Source: Verrucomicrobia bacterium UBA6015 (lineage in GTDB: Bacteria > Verrucomicrobiota > Kiritimatiellia > UBA8416). Taken from it: 33,979 nucleotides of DNA. The notes below the pieces were generated by a model that made no database searches, was not told the origin of the DNA, and saw only the letters and a program-made list of their open reading frames with translations. The position numbers and the translations under genes are program-made. Of the stretch, positions 24,248 through 32,122 are shown in pieces. The DNA lies in the NCBI GenBank assembly GCA_002428045.1, contig DIZZ01000089.1, positions 1 to 33,979 of the forward strand, given 5' to 3'. The first letter of the stretch is position 1, and every line of letters starts with the position of its first letter.

Positions 24248-24273
24248 AAAGGGATAGGCCTGATGGCAATCGG

Positions 24274-24843
24274 TTACTGGCGGGTGTCGCGCAGGATCAG
24301 ATTATTGAATTCGGCACGGGTGGCGGCATCGTCGTGGAAACTACCCAGCACGGAAGAGGTCGTCATCACGCTGTTCTGCTTTTCCACCCCTCGCATCATC
24401 ATGCACAGATGCCGGCATTCCATGACCACGCCGACCCCCTCGGCATCGACCGCGTCACGGATGGCCCGGGCGATCTCGTGGGTAAGGTTCTCCTGGATCT
24501 GCAGGCGCCGGGCAAAACCGTTGGCGATACGGGCCAGCTTGCTCACGCCGAGCACCTTGCCATTGGCGATATAGCCGATGTGACACTGCCCGAAAAAAGG
24601 CAGCAGGTGATGCTCGCACAGGCTGTAGACTTCGATGTTGCGGACGATGACCATGTTATTGGCGCAGCTTTCGAAGACCGCGCCGTTGATGATCGTCTTG
24701 ATGTCGGTGTGATATCCGCTGGTCAGGAACCGATAGGCGGCGGCCACCCGGTCAGGGGTCTTGAGCAGGCCCTCCCGCTCGGGATCCTCCCCGATCTCGA
24801 TCAACAGTTCACGGACTAACTGAGCAACACGTAGTGCATTCAT
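24274..24843 (-). CDS. folE: GTP cyclohydrolase I
   Basis: A 189-residue enzyme converting GTP to dihydroneopterin triphosphate, the first step of folate (and queuosine or biopterin) synthesis. Zinc ligands are C76 and H79 in YSLCEHHLLPFFG and C147 in MECRHLCMMMRG; the 71-residue spacing of the two Cys equals that of the E. coli enzyme (C110/C181). Other family segments are GLLKTPDRVA and GLSKLAR-like GVSKLARIANGFARRLQIQE, and the TTSSVLGSF end. Full length. It is placed 18 bases after the ParB-like gene and upstream of lpxI, linking pterin and lipid A synthesis in one probable operon. Confidence 0.97.
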   Translation of the reverse strand: MNALRVAQLVRELLIEIGEDPEREGLLKTPDRVAAAYRFLTSGYHTDIKTIINGAVFESCANNMVIVRNIEVYSLCEHHLLPFFGQCHIGYIANGKVLGVSKLARIANGFARRLQIQENLTHEIARAIRDAVDAEGVGVVMECRHLCMMMRGVEKQNSVMTTSSVLGSFHDDAATRAEFNNLILRDTRQ

Positions 24844-24861
24844 GAATTACCTCGGCACGTA

Positions 24862-25329
24862 TCAAACACCAAAATGGCCGGGATCACTTTCGCGAGCCTG
24901 CGCCTCGGCGATCTGTTCCTGGTTTTTACGATTCTGCTTCCGGTGCCATGGGAAGAGGAAGCGGAAGAAGCTGGAGAACGCCCGACCAATCCGACGGGGA
25001 AGCGAGGGTCTCCTCAGCCTCGCAAGACGCTGATAACCAACAAGAAGCTCATCTGGAGAGAAGTCTTTCCGATACACATTTTCTTCTAACTCCAATTGCA
25101 GTTTGTCAGCATCGGTAGAGGCGTCGACAACACTGGCCTCGATAAACTTCCAGCCTAATTCACGGGCGGCCAGGGTCCGGCGGTGCCCCGCGATAAGCTC
25201 GTTTTCGCGGGAAAGGGTTACCGGGTTCAACTGTCCATAGTTCTGGAGACTGTCCATCAGCGGCTTAAGATCGCCGATTTCGGTTCGCACCCGTTCCTTG
25301 ATAATGATCTCGTCTATCGACACTTTCAT
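24862..25329 (-). CDS. Stand-alone ParB/Spo0J N-terminal domain protein
   Basis: A 155-residue protein with the ParB-type nuclease/CTPase N-terminal domain: an early MKVSIDEIIIKERVRTEIGDLKPLM, then YGQLNPVTLSRENELIAGHRRTLAARELGW, which holds the GHRR box, and LQLELEENVYRKDFSPDEL. The DNA-binding helix-turn-helix and dimerisation domains of chromosome-partitioning ParB are missing. The C-terminal 50 residues are basic, with an aromatic stretch (FSSFFRFLFPWHRKQN) that might touch membrane or nucleic acid. No parA is adjacent. The start at 25329 matches the domain; a 48-base upstream extension is possible. It lies first in the folE-lpxI-lpxB group. The role is unknown; it is not a typical ParB. 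Confidence 0.8.
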   Translation of the reverse strand: MKVSIDEIIIKERVRTEIGDLKPLMDSLQNYGQLNPVTLSRENELIAGHRRTLAARELGWKFIEASVVDASTDADKLQLELEENVYRKDFSPDELLVGYQRLARLRRPSLPRRIGRAFSSFFRFLFPWHRKQNRKNQEQIAEAQARESDPGHFGV

Positions 25330-25420
25330 AACCGTATCTGCCCCTTCTGTAAAATAACATTGGAACCAAGGTATCATCCATCCAAAGGCGATGCAAGCAA
25401 ACAGGATTGCTTCGATTCCG

Positions 25421-25450
25421 TTGATTATTACCGGTGTATTGTGTTAGACT
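25421..25450 (+). promoter_or_regulatory. Candidate promoter of the HAD hydrolase gene
   Basis: TTGATT (25421-25426), 18 bases, TAGACT (25445-25450), about 75 bases before the start codon. The surrounding 198-base gap also has to hold the divergent promoter of the ParB-folE-lpx group, for which I saw no convincing boxes. Confidence 0.3.
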
Positions 25451-25527
25451 GTGAGCTTTGGTGAAATCGGATTCATACCGCCACGCTTGCCGTAATGACG
25501 GCCGGGGTTGGGCAGAACAGGAGCATC

Positions 25528-26415
25528 ATGGGGGTTTATGGTCAGGATGATTTGCGCCGGTTGGTGCCGGCGTTTGACGTGTTTTGCGGGGTGGATTCGG
25601 ATGGGTGCGTGTTTGACAGCATGACGATCAAGCAGTGCGATTATTTCCATCCGCTGATTATCTCCTTCTGGCATCTGGAACCGGTGGCGGCGGCACTTCG
25701 CGAGACGGCTGAGTTTGTGAACCTCAAGTCCATGTGGCGCGGGCGCAATCGATTCTTCACCTTGCTGAAAACCTTTGAACTGCTGGCTGAACGCGCGGAT
25801 GTTCAAGCGTCCGGGGCGATCCTGCCGGATACGGTTGCCTTGCGGGATTACGTCCACTCCGGGGTTGCCCTGGGGAATCCAACGCTGGCCGCCGCCGTTG
25901 CCGACACCGGGAATCCCGAGCTGCGCCGCGTACTGGACTGGAGCGTGGCGGTCAGTGATGCCATTGCCCGCCGGACGGAGCCGATCCCGCCCTTCGAGGG
26001 GGCGCTGGAAGCACTACGCCGGATCGCCTCGGTGGCTGATTCAATGGTGGTTTCACAAACCCCTGAGGCAGCGCTGCTATCGGAGTGGCGACACCACCGG
26101 ATCGAGGGCCTGGTGCGGCTGATTGCCGGCCAGGAGATCGGCACCAAGGCCGAGCAGATCCGCTTGGCTGCCGGCGGGAAATACCCGGCGTCACGGATCC
26201 TACTGATCGGGGATGCCCCCGGTGACCTTGAGGCCGCGCAGGAGGCGGGTGTATGCTTCTATCCGATCGTGCCCGGGCTGGAGGTCGAATGCTGGGCACG
26301 GTTCAACGATGACATCCTGGAACGGTTCCTCGGCGGCCAGTACGATAAGGCACTTGAGCAAGCCTTGATCGCGGAATTCACGAAACGCCTACCCTCCCAC
26401 CCGTCATGGTCATGA
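25528..26415 (+). CDS. HAD-superfamily hydrolase
   Basis: A 295-residue haloacid dehalogenase-like phosphatase. Motif I is FCGVDSDGCVFDSM with nucleophile D23 and general acid D25. A long insert follows (about residues 35-150, helical, cap domain). Later come VVSQTP (motif II position), a Lys in GTKAEQIRLA (motif III) and LLIGDAPGDLEAAQEAG (motif IV). The start at 25528 follows AGGAG by 5 bases; a frame open 33 bases upstream lacks an SD and was not used. It overlaps the next gene by 4 bases (ATGA at 26412-26415). The substrate cannot be read from sequence, but a sugar or nucleotide phosphate is typical. Confidence 0.87.
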   Translation: MGVYGQDDLRRLVPAFDVFCGVDSDGCVFDSMTIKQCDYFHPLIISFWHLEPVAAALRETAEFVNLKSMWRGRNRFFTLLKTFELLAERADVQASGAILPDTVALRDYVHSGVALGNPTLAAAVADTGNPELRRVLDWSVAVSDAIARRTEPIPPFEGALEALRRIASVADSMVVSQTPEAALLSEWRHHRIEGLVRLIAGQEIGTKAEQIRLAAGGKYPASRILLIGDAPGDLEAAQEAGVCFYPIVPGLEVECWARFNDDILERFLGGQYDKALEQALIAEFTKRLPSHPSWS

Positions 26416-27155
26416 GCACGGAACCGCCGCTGATGACGATGCCCCTCACGCCCGCCGCCATTGAACAACGTCGCCGGTTCCTGGCGGATGCCTCAGGCCG
26501 CCGGGTCGATCTGGTGATAACGCGCAACCGGGTCCGGATGATCAGTGTGGCCTATGTCAGCGAAGGGCATGTGCGCCTTCGCATGCACGAGCAGTTTCTC
26601 CACGCCCCCACGGCAGTGTACCAGGCGTTGGCGGCCTATCTACGCACGCGTCGCCGTACGGAATGGGCGGTGGTGGCGGCGTTTGCCCGCCAGATCGTGG
26701 TGCCTGCGTCATCCTCGCGGCCACGGCGTCGGGCTCCGATGGTGGCCAAGGGCCAGGTCTATGATTTGCAAGCGATCGCCGACGCCGTGAATGCCCGGTT
26801 CTTTGATGGACAGATCGCGTTCGAGATCGGCTGGGGGCCCCGCCGCAGGCGGTCGTCCCGTCGGCAGCCCCGGTCGATACGGTACGGCTCGTGGACTGTG
26901 GCGACACGCACCATTCGAATCAATCCATTACTCGATGATCCACGTGTGCCACGCGAATTTGTCGAGTATATCGTCTTCCACGAGCTGCTGCATGCCGTGA
27001 TCCAATCCTATCAGCAAGGGGGACGTCGCATCGACCACGGGGAAACCTTTCGCCGGCGCGAGGCGGAATATCCCGACATTCGCCGCATGCGCCTGATGTC
27101 AAAACAGTTGCTGTCGCTAAACGGGCCGTCATTTTTATTGAATATAGCGGACTGA
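26412..27155 (+). CDS. SprT-like/YgjP-like zinc metalloprotease
   Basis: A 247-residue protein with a zinc site HELLH (H190-H194 from the start at 26412) inside EFVEYIVFHELLHAVIQ, and a likely third ligand in IDHGETFRRREAEYP (H209). This is the gluzincin pattern of SprT-like and YgjP-like proteins. The first half contains an Arg/Lys-rich segment (RPRRRAPMVAKG and RRRRSSRRQPRS), which may bind nucleic acid. An ATG 6 bases upstream is also in frame; the one at 26412 gives the ATGA overlap common in this genome. No signal peptide, so it is probably cytoplasmic. Substrate unknown; the family includes DNA-protein crosslink proteases, but that role is not established here. Confidence 0.8.
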   Translation: MSTEPPLMTMPLTPAAIEQRRRFLADASGRRVDLVITRNRVRMISVAYVSEGHVRLRMHEQFLHAPTAVYQALAAYLRTRRRTEWAVVAAFARQIVVPASSSRPRRRAPMVAKGQVYDLQAIADAVNARFFDGQIAFEIGWGPRRRRSSRRQPRSIRYGSWTVATRTIRINPLLDDPRVPREFVEYIVFHELLHAVIQSYQQGGRRIDHGETFRRREAEYPDIRRMRLMSKQLLSLNGPSFLLNIAD

Positions 27156-27230
27156 TACTGCATTATGACCCACTTCCCGGACTGAAACACATGTCGAATA
27201 AAATCAAAGTCTTATCCGCCAGGGAGCCTG

Positions 27231-28214
27231 ATGAAAACACGGAAAGTGCCTTATTTCAAACTGCTGACCATTCTTTTGATTATGCTGCCAGCGCTTGCAT
27301 TGGCCGGCATCATCGGCATGCAAATGAGTTATGACGAAATCCCTAAGTGTGCGCGAAACGAATTGAGTAAGCTCGCTGGAGACTGCCCTGCCTGGCTGGT
27401 ATTCCAGGGAATCCCGAACGCAGGGACCAATTCGGTGATTTGTCTGGGGCGGGTCGGGAGTCCCTTCACGGTTAATCTGCAAACCGGTCGCTATCCCCGA
27501 TGGAGCCCTGATGGAGAACGCATTGCCTTCTTTTTCAGCACCAACGTCTGTGTTATGTCAGCATGGGGGGATGAGCTGACCGTCCTGGCATCCACACGGG
27601 ACCCCAAACCGAGAGCGCTGATGTTCCATCCGAACGGGCGGGAGGTCTGGTATGTCGACGAGGATCGCTTACACGCGGTGAACATAGATACCCGACAAAA
27701 CCGTACAATGACAATCGCTAACCTCCGTGCCCGGTCCCTTGATATATCAGCGGACGGGCGGCGAATGATGGCAGGAGTATTCGATCATGAGATCTACGCT
27801 GTCGATGTCACTGGCGAAGGCATTCCTGGAAACAGTCGCCGGGTGGACCGCGGATGCTCCGCATGCATCATGCCCTCAGGCGGAAGCTACACCGACCTGA
27901 ACAATCGGCATACCGGGTTCGATTTCTGCCGCTGGGATGATGATGCCCGCTATGAATGCTATAAGCATCCAAATGGCGGCCCGGTCGATAACGAAGCGTG
28001 GTCCAATGTCGACCGGTGGTTGGTATTCCAGACTCACGTACCGCTGGCTCCGGATGCCTGGGTCTATGATTATGAGCGCAAGCATGCCATCCAAATAACT
28101 TATGCAGGGGATGTTCATCGTCCCGACTTGTTTGTGGAGTCCCATCCGACTCGATTTCCATGGGTTGCGTGGTGGTTGCGGCGCTTGCAACATCATCCCC
28201 ATGCAAATGGATGA
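27231..28214 (+). CDS. Exported TolB-like beta-propeller protein
   Basis: A 327-residue protein with a signal peptide (KLLTILLIMLPALALAG) and blades of the TolB/WD40-like type: RYPRWSPDGERIAFFF, PRALMFHPNGREVWYVDE and SLDISADGRRMMAGVF. In the second half a Cys-rich stretch GCSACIMPSGGSYTDLNNRH and further Cys (FCRW, YECYK) suggest disulfides, since at least eight Cys are present in a periplasmic protein. The end is basic and aromatic (FPWVAWWLRRLQHHP). The start is preceded by GGGAG. A periplasmic or surface binding role is likely; ligand unknown. TolB proper belongs to the Tol-Pal system, whose other members are not here. Confidence 0.75.
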   Translation: MKTRKVPYFKLLTILLIMLPALALAGIIGMQMSYDEIPKCARNELSKLAGDCPAWLVFQGIPNAGTNSVICLGRVGSPFTVNLQTGRYPRWSPDGERIAFFFSTNVCVMSAWGDELTVLASTRDPKPRALMFHPNGREVWYVDEDRLHAVNIDTRQNRTMTIANLRARSLDISADGRRMMAGVFDHEIYAVDVTGEGIPGNSRRVDRGCSACIMPSGGSYTDLNNRHTGFDFCRWDDDARYECYKHPNGGPVDNEAWSNVDRWLVFQTHVPLAPDAWVYDYERKHAIQITYAGDVHRPDLFVESHPTRFPWVAWWLRRLQHHPHANG

Positions 28215-28246
28215 TGGACGGAGTTGATGTCACGGAGTTGAACTTT

Positions 28247-28729
28247 ATGAAAAATCTGATCCTGATCCGTCACGCACAGGCCTGCACGGCCAAGGCCGAC
28301 CAGCAAGATGTCGAGCGTGAGCTCTCCAGCAAAGGGAAACGCGACGCTTTGAACGCGGGCGAAGCATTGCGCAAGACGCCGCCGCTGCCGGAGCGGATCC
28401 TCTGTAGCGATGCCGTCCGCACTACCGCCACCGCCCGCCTGATCGCGACAACACTTGAGTTGCCGGAAACTGCGGTGCAACGCCATCGTGTGTTTTACAC
28501 GGGGAACCACAACGACCTGCTCCGTGCCCTTGCCGCCTTGCCGGATTCGCTGACCTGCGTCGCGCTGGTCGCACACAATCCATCGATTTCGCATTTGGCA
28601 GGATTGCTCACTGGCAACTGTCGCAGGCACCCGATGGACACCTCCGAGGTCGTACGCATCGAATGTCCAGCCAATACCTGGAGTGAGGTTTCGCGCCAAG
28701 GGGGCAAAATCGCCGAGGTTGATAATTAG
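28247..28729 (+). CDS. sixA: Phosphohistidine phosphatase SixA-like
   Basis: A 160-residue histidine phosphatase that removes phosphate from phosphohistidine on phosphotransfer proteins. The N-terminus MKNLILIRHAQA holds the RH(G/A) motif with the nucleophile His9; ERILCSDAVRTTATARLIA is the second Arg region and LVAHNPSIS supplies the second catalytic His. SixA lengths are about 160 residues. The start at 28247 gives the family N-terminus and follows GGAG by 10 bases; an ATG 87 bases upstream would add a non-homologous leader and overlap the TolB-like gene. The symbol is given by similarity. Partners in the window are not evident, but one lone receiver at 12640 shows phosphorelay activity in this organism. 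Confidence 0.85.
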   Translation: MKNLILIRHAQACTAKADQQDVERELSSKGKRDALNAGEALRKTPPLPERILCSDAVRTTATARLIATTLELPETAVQRHRVFYTGNHNDLLRALAALPDSLTCVALVAHNPSISHLAGLLTGNCRRHPMDTSEVVRIECPANTWSEVSRQGGKIAEVDN

Positions 28730-28764
28730 TCCAAGGGAAGAATCCGATCCTCCTTGATCAAGTC

Positions 28765-29664
28765 TCAAGCCAGGGCCATCATAATGACCCCTGCCGCGCC
28801 AAGGACAATCCCGAGCAAGGTCAACCGGCTGAACCCGGACCTCAGGACAATGATATCCCACAGGGAGACGAAGATAATGCAGGTCCCCAGAGCCACGGGG
28901 AACGCCAGCGACAGCCGTCCCTCGGCACGCAGGCAATCCATGGCCCTGAACAGCAGAACCTGCCCGGAAATGATAAAGACGGCGTACCCCAGAGCCAACC
29001 CAACCATGCGGCGGTCAATCGGCCTGGCGCGAAGGATGACGAGCAGCGTCAAGGGAATCGCCCCCGCCAACAAGACCAGCGGGGGGCGAAGATTGGCTGC
29101 ATCGCTCCAGCCATCCCACGATGAGGGAAGGGACGACAAGGTCTGCTGCACGCCCAGCAGCACGAACGCCAATAACGCGAACCGGAACCAGCCCATGCCC
29201 CCTACCCTGCTCCGCTGGGAATCCTTGAAGAACGACGCCAGGCTGAGCATGATCAACAGAACGCCAAGCACGCCGCCCGGCCGCAGGGGGTCACCCAGGA
29301 ACAGGATACCCGCAAGATACGGAATGACCATGGCCGATTGACCGACCGTCCAGGCCGCCGCACCGGCCGTCATCGCCTTCTGCATGGCCATCATCCCCGA
29401 CACGCCAGCCACGCCAGCGCCGGCGAGCACCAGCGTAAGGGGCAACAACCGATCCACCGGACCCGCCATGAGGACGGGCCATCGCACAAAAAAGACGCCG
29501 ACCACGATGCAGGACACCACGGTGGCTATCGTGATGAAGGGGAGCACATCGAACCGGCGCCGGGCTGCCATCCCCAGTACCACCCCGATGCCACCCCAGG
29601 CAAGCCCGGTAAGAATAATCAGAATCAATCCCATACCCATGTCCCAATAAAGCGTCATTTGCAA
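28765..29664 (-). CDS. DMT/EamA-like membrane transporter
   Basis: A 299-residue protein with about ten membrane segments in two similar halves, the drug/metabolite transporter layout. Examples are LILIILTGLAWGGIGVVLGMA at the start, VIPYLAGILFLGDPLRPGGVLG in the first half, and FPVALGTCIIFVSLWDIIVLRSGFSRLTLLGIVLGAAGVIMM at the end, where the ExxxxxxQxxG-like ending typical of EamA is seen. It probably exports or imports a small metabolite across the inner membrane; substrate unknown. The start may be 24 or more bases further in (MGMGLI at 29640). It converges on sixA and diverges from folD. Confidence 0.8.
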   Translation of the reverse strand: MQMTLYWDMGMGLILIILTGLAWGGIGVVLGMAARRRFDVLPFITIATVVSCIVVGVFFVRWPVLMAGPVDRLLPLTLVLAGAGVAGVSGMMAMQKAMTAGAAAWTVGQSAMVIPYLAGILFLGDPLRPGGVLGVLLIMLSLASFFKDSQRSRVGGMGWFRFALLAFVLLGVQQTLSSLPSSWDGWSDAANLRPPLVLLAGAIPLTLLVILRARPIDRRMVGLALGYAVFIISGQVLLFRAMDCLRAEGRLSLAFPVALGTCIIFVSLWDIIVLRSGFSRLTLLGIVLGAAGVIMMALA

Positions 29665-29721
29665 ACGAGCGAAGCATACAGGGTAGCGTGCAAAGCAAAG
29701 GCGTCAATCTCAATAACTTAG

Positions 29722-29764
29722 GGCAACGCGTTTAGGCCAGCGGGCCAGGATGATGCGCGTTGCC
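29722..29764. promoter_or_regulatory. Inverted repeat in the folD upstream region
   Basis: GGCAACGCG (29722-29730) and CGCGTTGCC (29756-29764) form a perfect 9-base stem around a 25-base loop that itself contains GGCC-AGCG-GGCC. It lies 88 bases before folD. No T-run follows on either side, and it matches neither the ZTP nor the THF riboswitch patterns I know. It may be a leader structure or an operator. Confidence 0.45.
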
Positions 29765-29852
29765 GCATCGCATAAAAAAACATTGCGGAAATGCAGGGAA
29801 GATACCATGATACGACGGCAAGGAAAGCGGTATTTATCAAGGGGCATTTTGT

Positions 29853-30752
29853 ATGGCAGCAGTGATTATTGATGGCAAACAGGTCGCCGCGCAGATGCGC
29901 GCGGAGTTGAAGCAGGACGTCGCCGGATTGCGGGCGAAGGACATTATCCCTGGACTGGGTGTGATCCTGGTCGGCGCCGACCCGGCGTCCGCCTCGTATG
30001 TCACAGCCAAGGAGAAGGCTTGCGAGGAGGCGGGCATCTACTCTGCCGACCATCGGCTGCCCGCCGACACCACGCAGGCGGAACTGATCGCCCTGGTGAC
30101 GCAGATGAACAATGATCCGCGCATCCACGGGATCCTGGTGCAACTCCCCTTGCCTAAGCACATCAACGAAGATGCCGTGATCGGGACGATAAGCCCGGAA
30201 AAAGATGTTGACGGGTTCACCCCGGCCAACGTAGGGCGGCTGGTCATTGGCCAAGCGTGCTACATGCCCTGCACACCACACGGGGTTATCCAGCTTCTGG
30301 CACGGAGCGGGGCCACAATCCCGGGGGCGCATGTCGTGGTGGTTGGCCGCAGCAACATTGTCGGCAAACCGGTCGCCAACATGCTGCTGCAAAAACAGAA
30401 GCACGCCAATGCCACCGTCACCATCTGCCATACCGGCACGCGCAACATGGCGGATTTCACTCGCCAGGCCGATATCCTGATCGTCGCGGCAGGACGGCCC
30501 AACACCATCACCGCCGACATGGTCAAGGATGGAGCCGCCGTGATTGACGTCGGCGTCAACCGCGTCGACGATCCGACAAAGAAATTCGGCTTCCGGCTGG
30601 TGGGCGATGTGGACTTCGAGGGGGTTAAGCAAAAGGCATCGATGATCACCCCCGTGCCGGGGGGCGTCGGCCCGATGACCATCACGATGCTGATGGTCAA
30701 CACCGTCGAATCCGCCAAACGGCATGCGGGAGCGGGTCAGAGCGTCGTTTGA
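29853..30752 (+). CDS. folD: Methylenetetrahydrofolate dehydrogenase/cyclohydrolase
   Basis: A 299-residue bifunctional enzyme interconverting 5,10-methylene-, methenyl- and 10-formyl-tetrahydrofolate with NADP. Motifs: DPASASYVTAKEKACEEAGI with the catalytic Lys53, GILVQLPLPKHIN, PEKDVDGFTPANVG, CTPHGVIQLL, VVVGRSNIVGKPVANMLL (nucleotide binding), DVGVNRV and the end ITPVPGGVGPMTITMLMVNT. Length is standard. AAGGGG lies 8 bases before the ATG. folE is also in the window but on the other strand, so no folate operon is formed. Confidence 0.98.
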   Translation: MAAVIIDGKQVAAQMRAELKQDVAGLRAKDIIPGLGVILVGADPASASYVTAKEKACEEAGIYSADHRLPADTTQAELIALVTQMNNDPRIHGILVQLPLPKHINEDAVIGTISPEKDVDGFTPANVGRLVIGQACYMPCTPHGVIQLLARSGATIPGAHVVVVGRSNIVGKPVANMLLQKQKHANATVTICHTGTRNMADFTRQADILIVAAGRPNTITADMVKDGAAVIDVGVNRVDDPTKKFGFRLVGDVDFEGVKQKASMITPVPGGVGPMTITMLMVNTVESAKRHAGAGQSVV

Positions 30753-30772
30753 GAGAGAGATGCGGTGCGGGT

Positions 30773-32119
30773 ATGATAACGGGTATGATAAACGGTCGAT
30801 TAACGGGCATGGTGATAATGCTTCTGGGGCTAGCCTGCATGGGCATGGCGCCACTGGCGCTGGCGGCCGATGCGGACTCCCAGACGCTTGATTTCCAGGC
30901 CATTGCGTCGCCACTCGACCCGGGGGGTGAATTGTTTCTCGTGGTGAGTGCACGGCGCTGGCTGGACCGTTCGCTGGCAACACTGGCCTCGGGAAAGCGA
31001 GGATTGCCTGCTGGCGAAGCGGTCGAGCAGGAAACGCGGCAGGCCATCGAACAGCTTCGCGGCGTCCTTGCCCGGCAGGGACTCAGCGCCTGGCGTGGAC
31101 TCGGGGTCAGCTCGGTGGCCCATCCCGATGGCCGTTACGCCACCAAGGTGTTCCTGCTGAGGGATGCGGCCGATGCCAACCTTCCCTTGTGGCGGGGCTG
31201 CTTTGGCTGGCTGCCCCGCCATTTGCTCAGTCTTGATTTCGTACCGGCAGGATTCTCCGTTGTGCGGGCGGGTACCTTTGATCCTGTCGCCTTGTGGAAA
31301 ATGCTGGGCGACGGGGTCCGCGAGGCGGGTACACCGGCCGCCCGCCAGGCATTTGAACAGTTCAGCCAATCCGCCCAGGCACTGCTGGGGATCCAGATAC
31401 CCGATCTTCTCGGGAGCCTGCGGGATGAGTATCTGGTGGCGCTACGCTTTGATGAGACGAAGGAATGGGCCTTGCCTGGTGGAGGGGGCGTCGCCATCCC
31501 TGTCCCCTCTTTCCTTGTCGTCATTGGCACGGGCGAGGAGGTTCTGCGGGGGGTGGTCGAGATGCAACTGTCGCGGCTCGGGCTGGTGCTGTCCGAGACC
31601 CAGGTTGCCGGGGTTGCCATGCGCAGCACCGAGACGACCATCATGCCTGGAACCCTACCGATACAGCCTAGCTTTGCCTCTCCATCGGGATTCTTTATTT
31701 TCGGCAGTTCTCCACAGATTGTCGAACAGGCCCTGCTGGCGTCCCGTCATCGCCACGGCCTGGTGACCAAGGGGGAGTTCCTGAACGCCTTTCAGGGGGC
31801 ATCGATGGTCAATAATGGCATCCTGTATGTCGACGACAAGGCGGCCCAGATTATGCGGCATGGCCTGGCGAGCCTGCAGGAATTAACGCCTGGCGGAGAT
31901 TGCGAATCGCTTGCCGCGGGACGTGTACAAGATGCCTGGCGAGTGCTTGGGGGGGAATCCCCCGCCTGTGCACTGGTCGTGCAGAACTGGAAGAACGGGG
32001 TCATGATCATGGGGCGTTCGGGGGTTGGCGGGGAGGCAGTGCTAAAACAAATGGCGTTGTCGGCTCTGCATTGGTGGACTCAATTATGGCATCAGACGAT
32101 GTCAGCAGAAAGGATGTAA
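30773..32119 (+). CDS. Exported protein of unknown function (DUF3352-like pattern)
   Basis: A 448-residue protein with a signal peptide (MLLGLACMGMAPLALAADA). I do not recognise a characterised family. It shows alternating strands and helices with a repeated pattern: one part is FLVVSARRWLDRSLATLASG early, another FIFGSSPQIVEQALLASRHRHGLVTKGEFLNAF and NNGILYVDDKAAQIM late, reminiscent of DUF3352-type exported proteins. No catalytic motif seen. The start is uncertain: the frame extends to a TTG at 30749 overlapping folD, and ATGs at 30773, 30785 and 30809 all precede the signal sequence; I chose 30773, which follows a GCGGGT. It lies 3 bases before trxB, so the two are probably co-transcribed. 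Confidence 0.65.
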   Translation: MITGMINGRLTGMVIMLLGLACMGMAPLALAADADSQTLDFQAIASPLDPGGELFLVVSARRWLDRSLATLASGKRGLPAGEAVEQETRQAIEQLRGVLARQGLSAWRGLGVSSVAHPDGRYATKVFLLRDAADANLPLWRGCFGWLPRHLLSLDFVPAGFSVVRAGTFDPVALWKMLGDGVREAGTPAARQAFEQFSQSAQALLGIQIPDLLGSLRDEYLVALRFDETKEWALPGGGGVAIPVPSFLVVIGTGEEVLRGVVEMQLSRLGLVLSETQVAGVAMRSTETTIMPGTLPIQPSFASPSGFFIFGSSPQIVEQALLASRHRHGLVTKGEFLNAFQGASMVNNGILYVDDKAAQIMRHGLASLQELTPGGDCESLAAGRVQDAWRVLGGESPACALVVQNWKNGVMIMGRSGVGGEAVLKQMALSALHWWTQLWHQTMSAERM

Positions 32120-32122
32120 TCG

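Noticed and set aside
29722..29852. ZTP or THF riboswitch before folD
   Set aside because: I looked for the conserved cores of these classes and did not find them; only a plain inverted repeat is present.
30749..30772. TTG start at 30749 for the exported protein before trxB
   Set aside because: It would overlap the folD stop by 4 bases but needs a rare TTG and adds a non-signal leader; ATG 30773 and later ATGs fit the signal peptide better.
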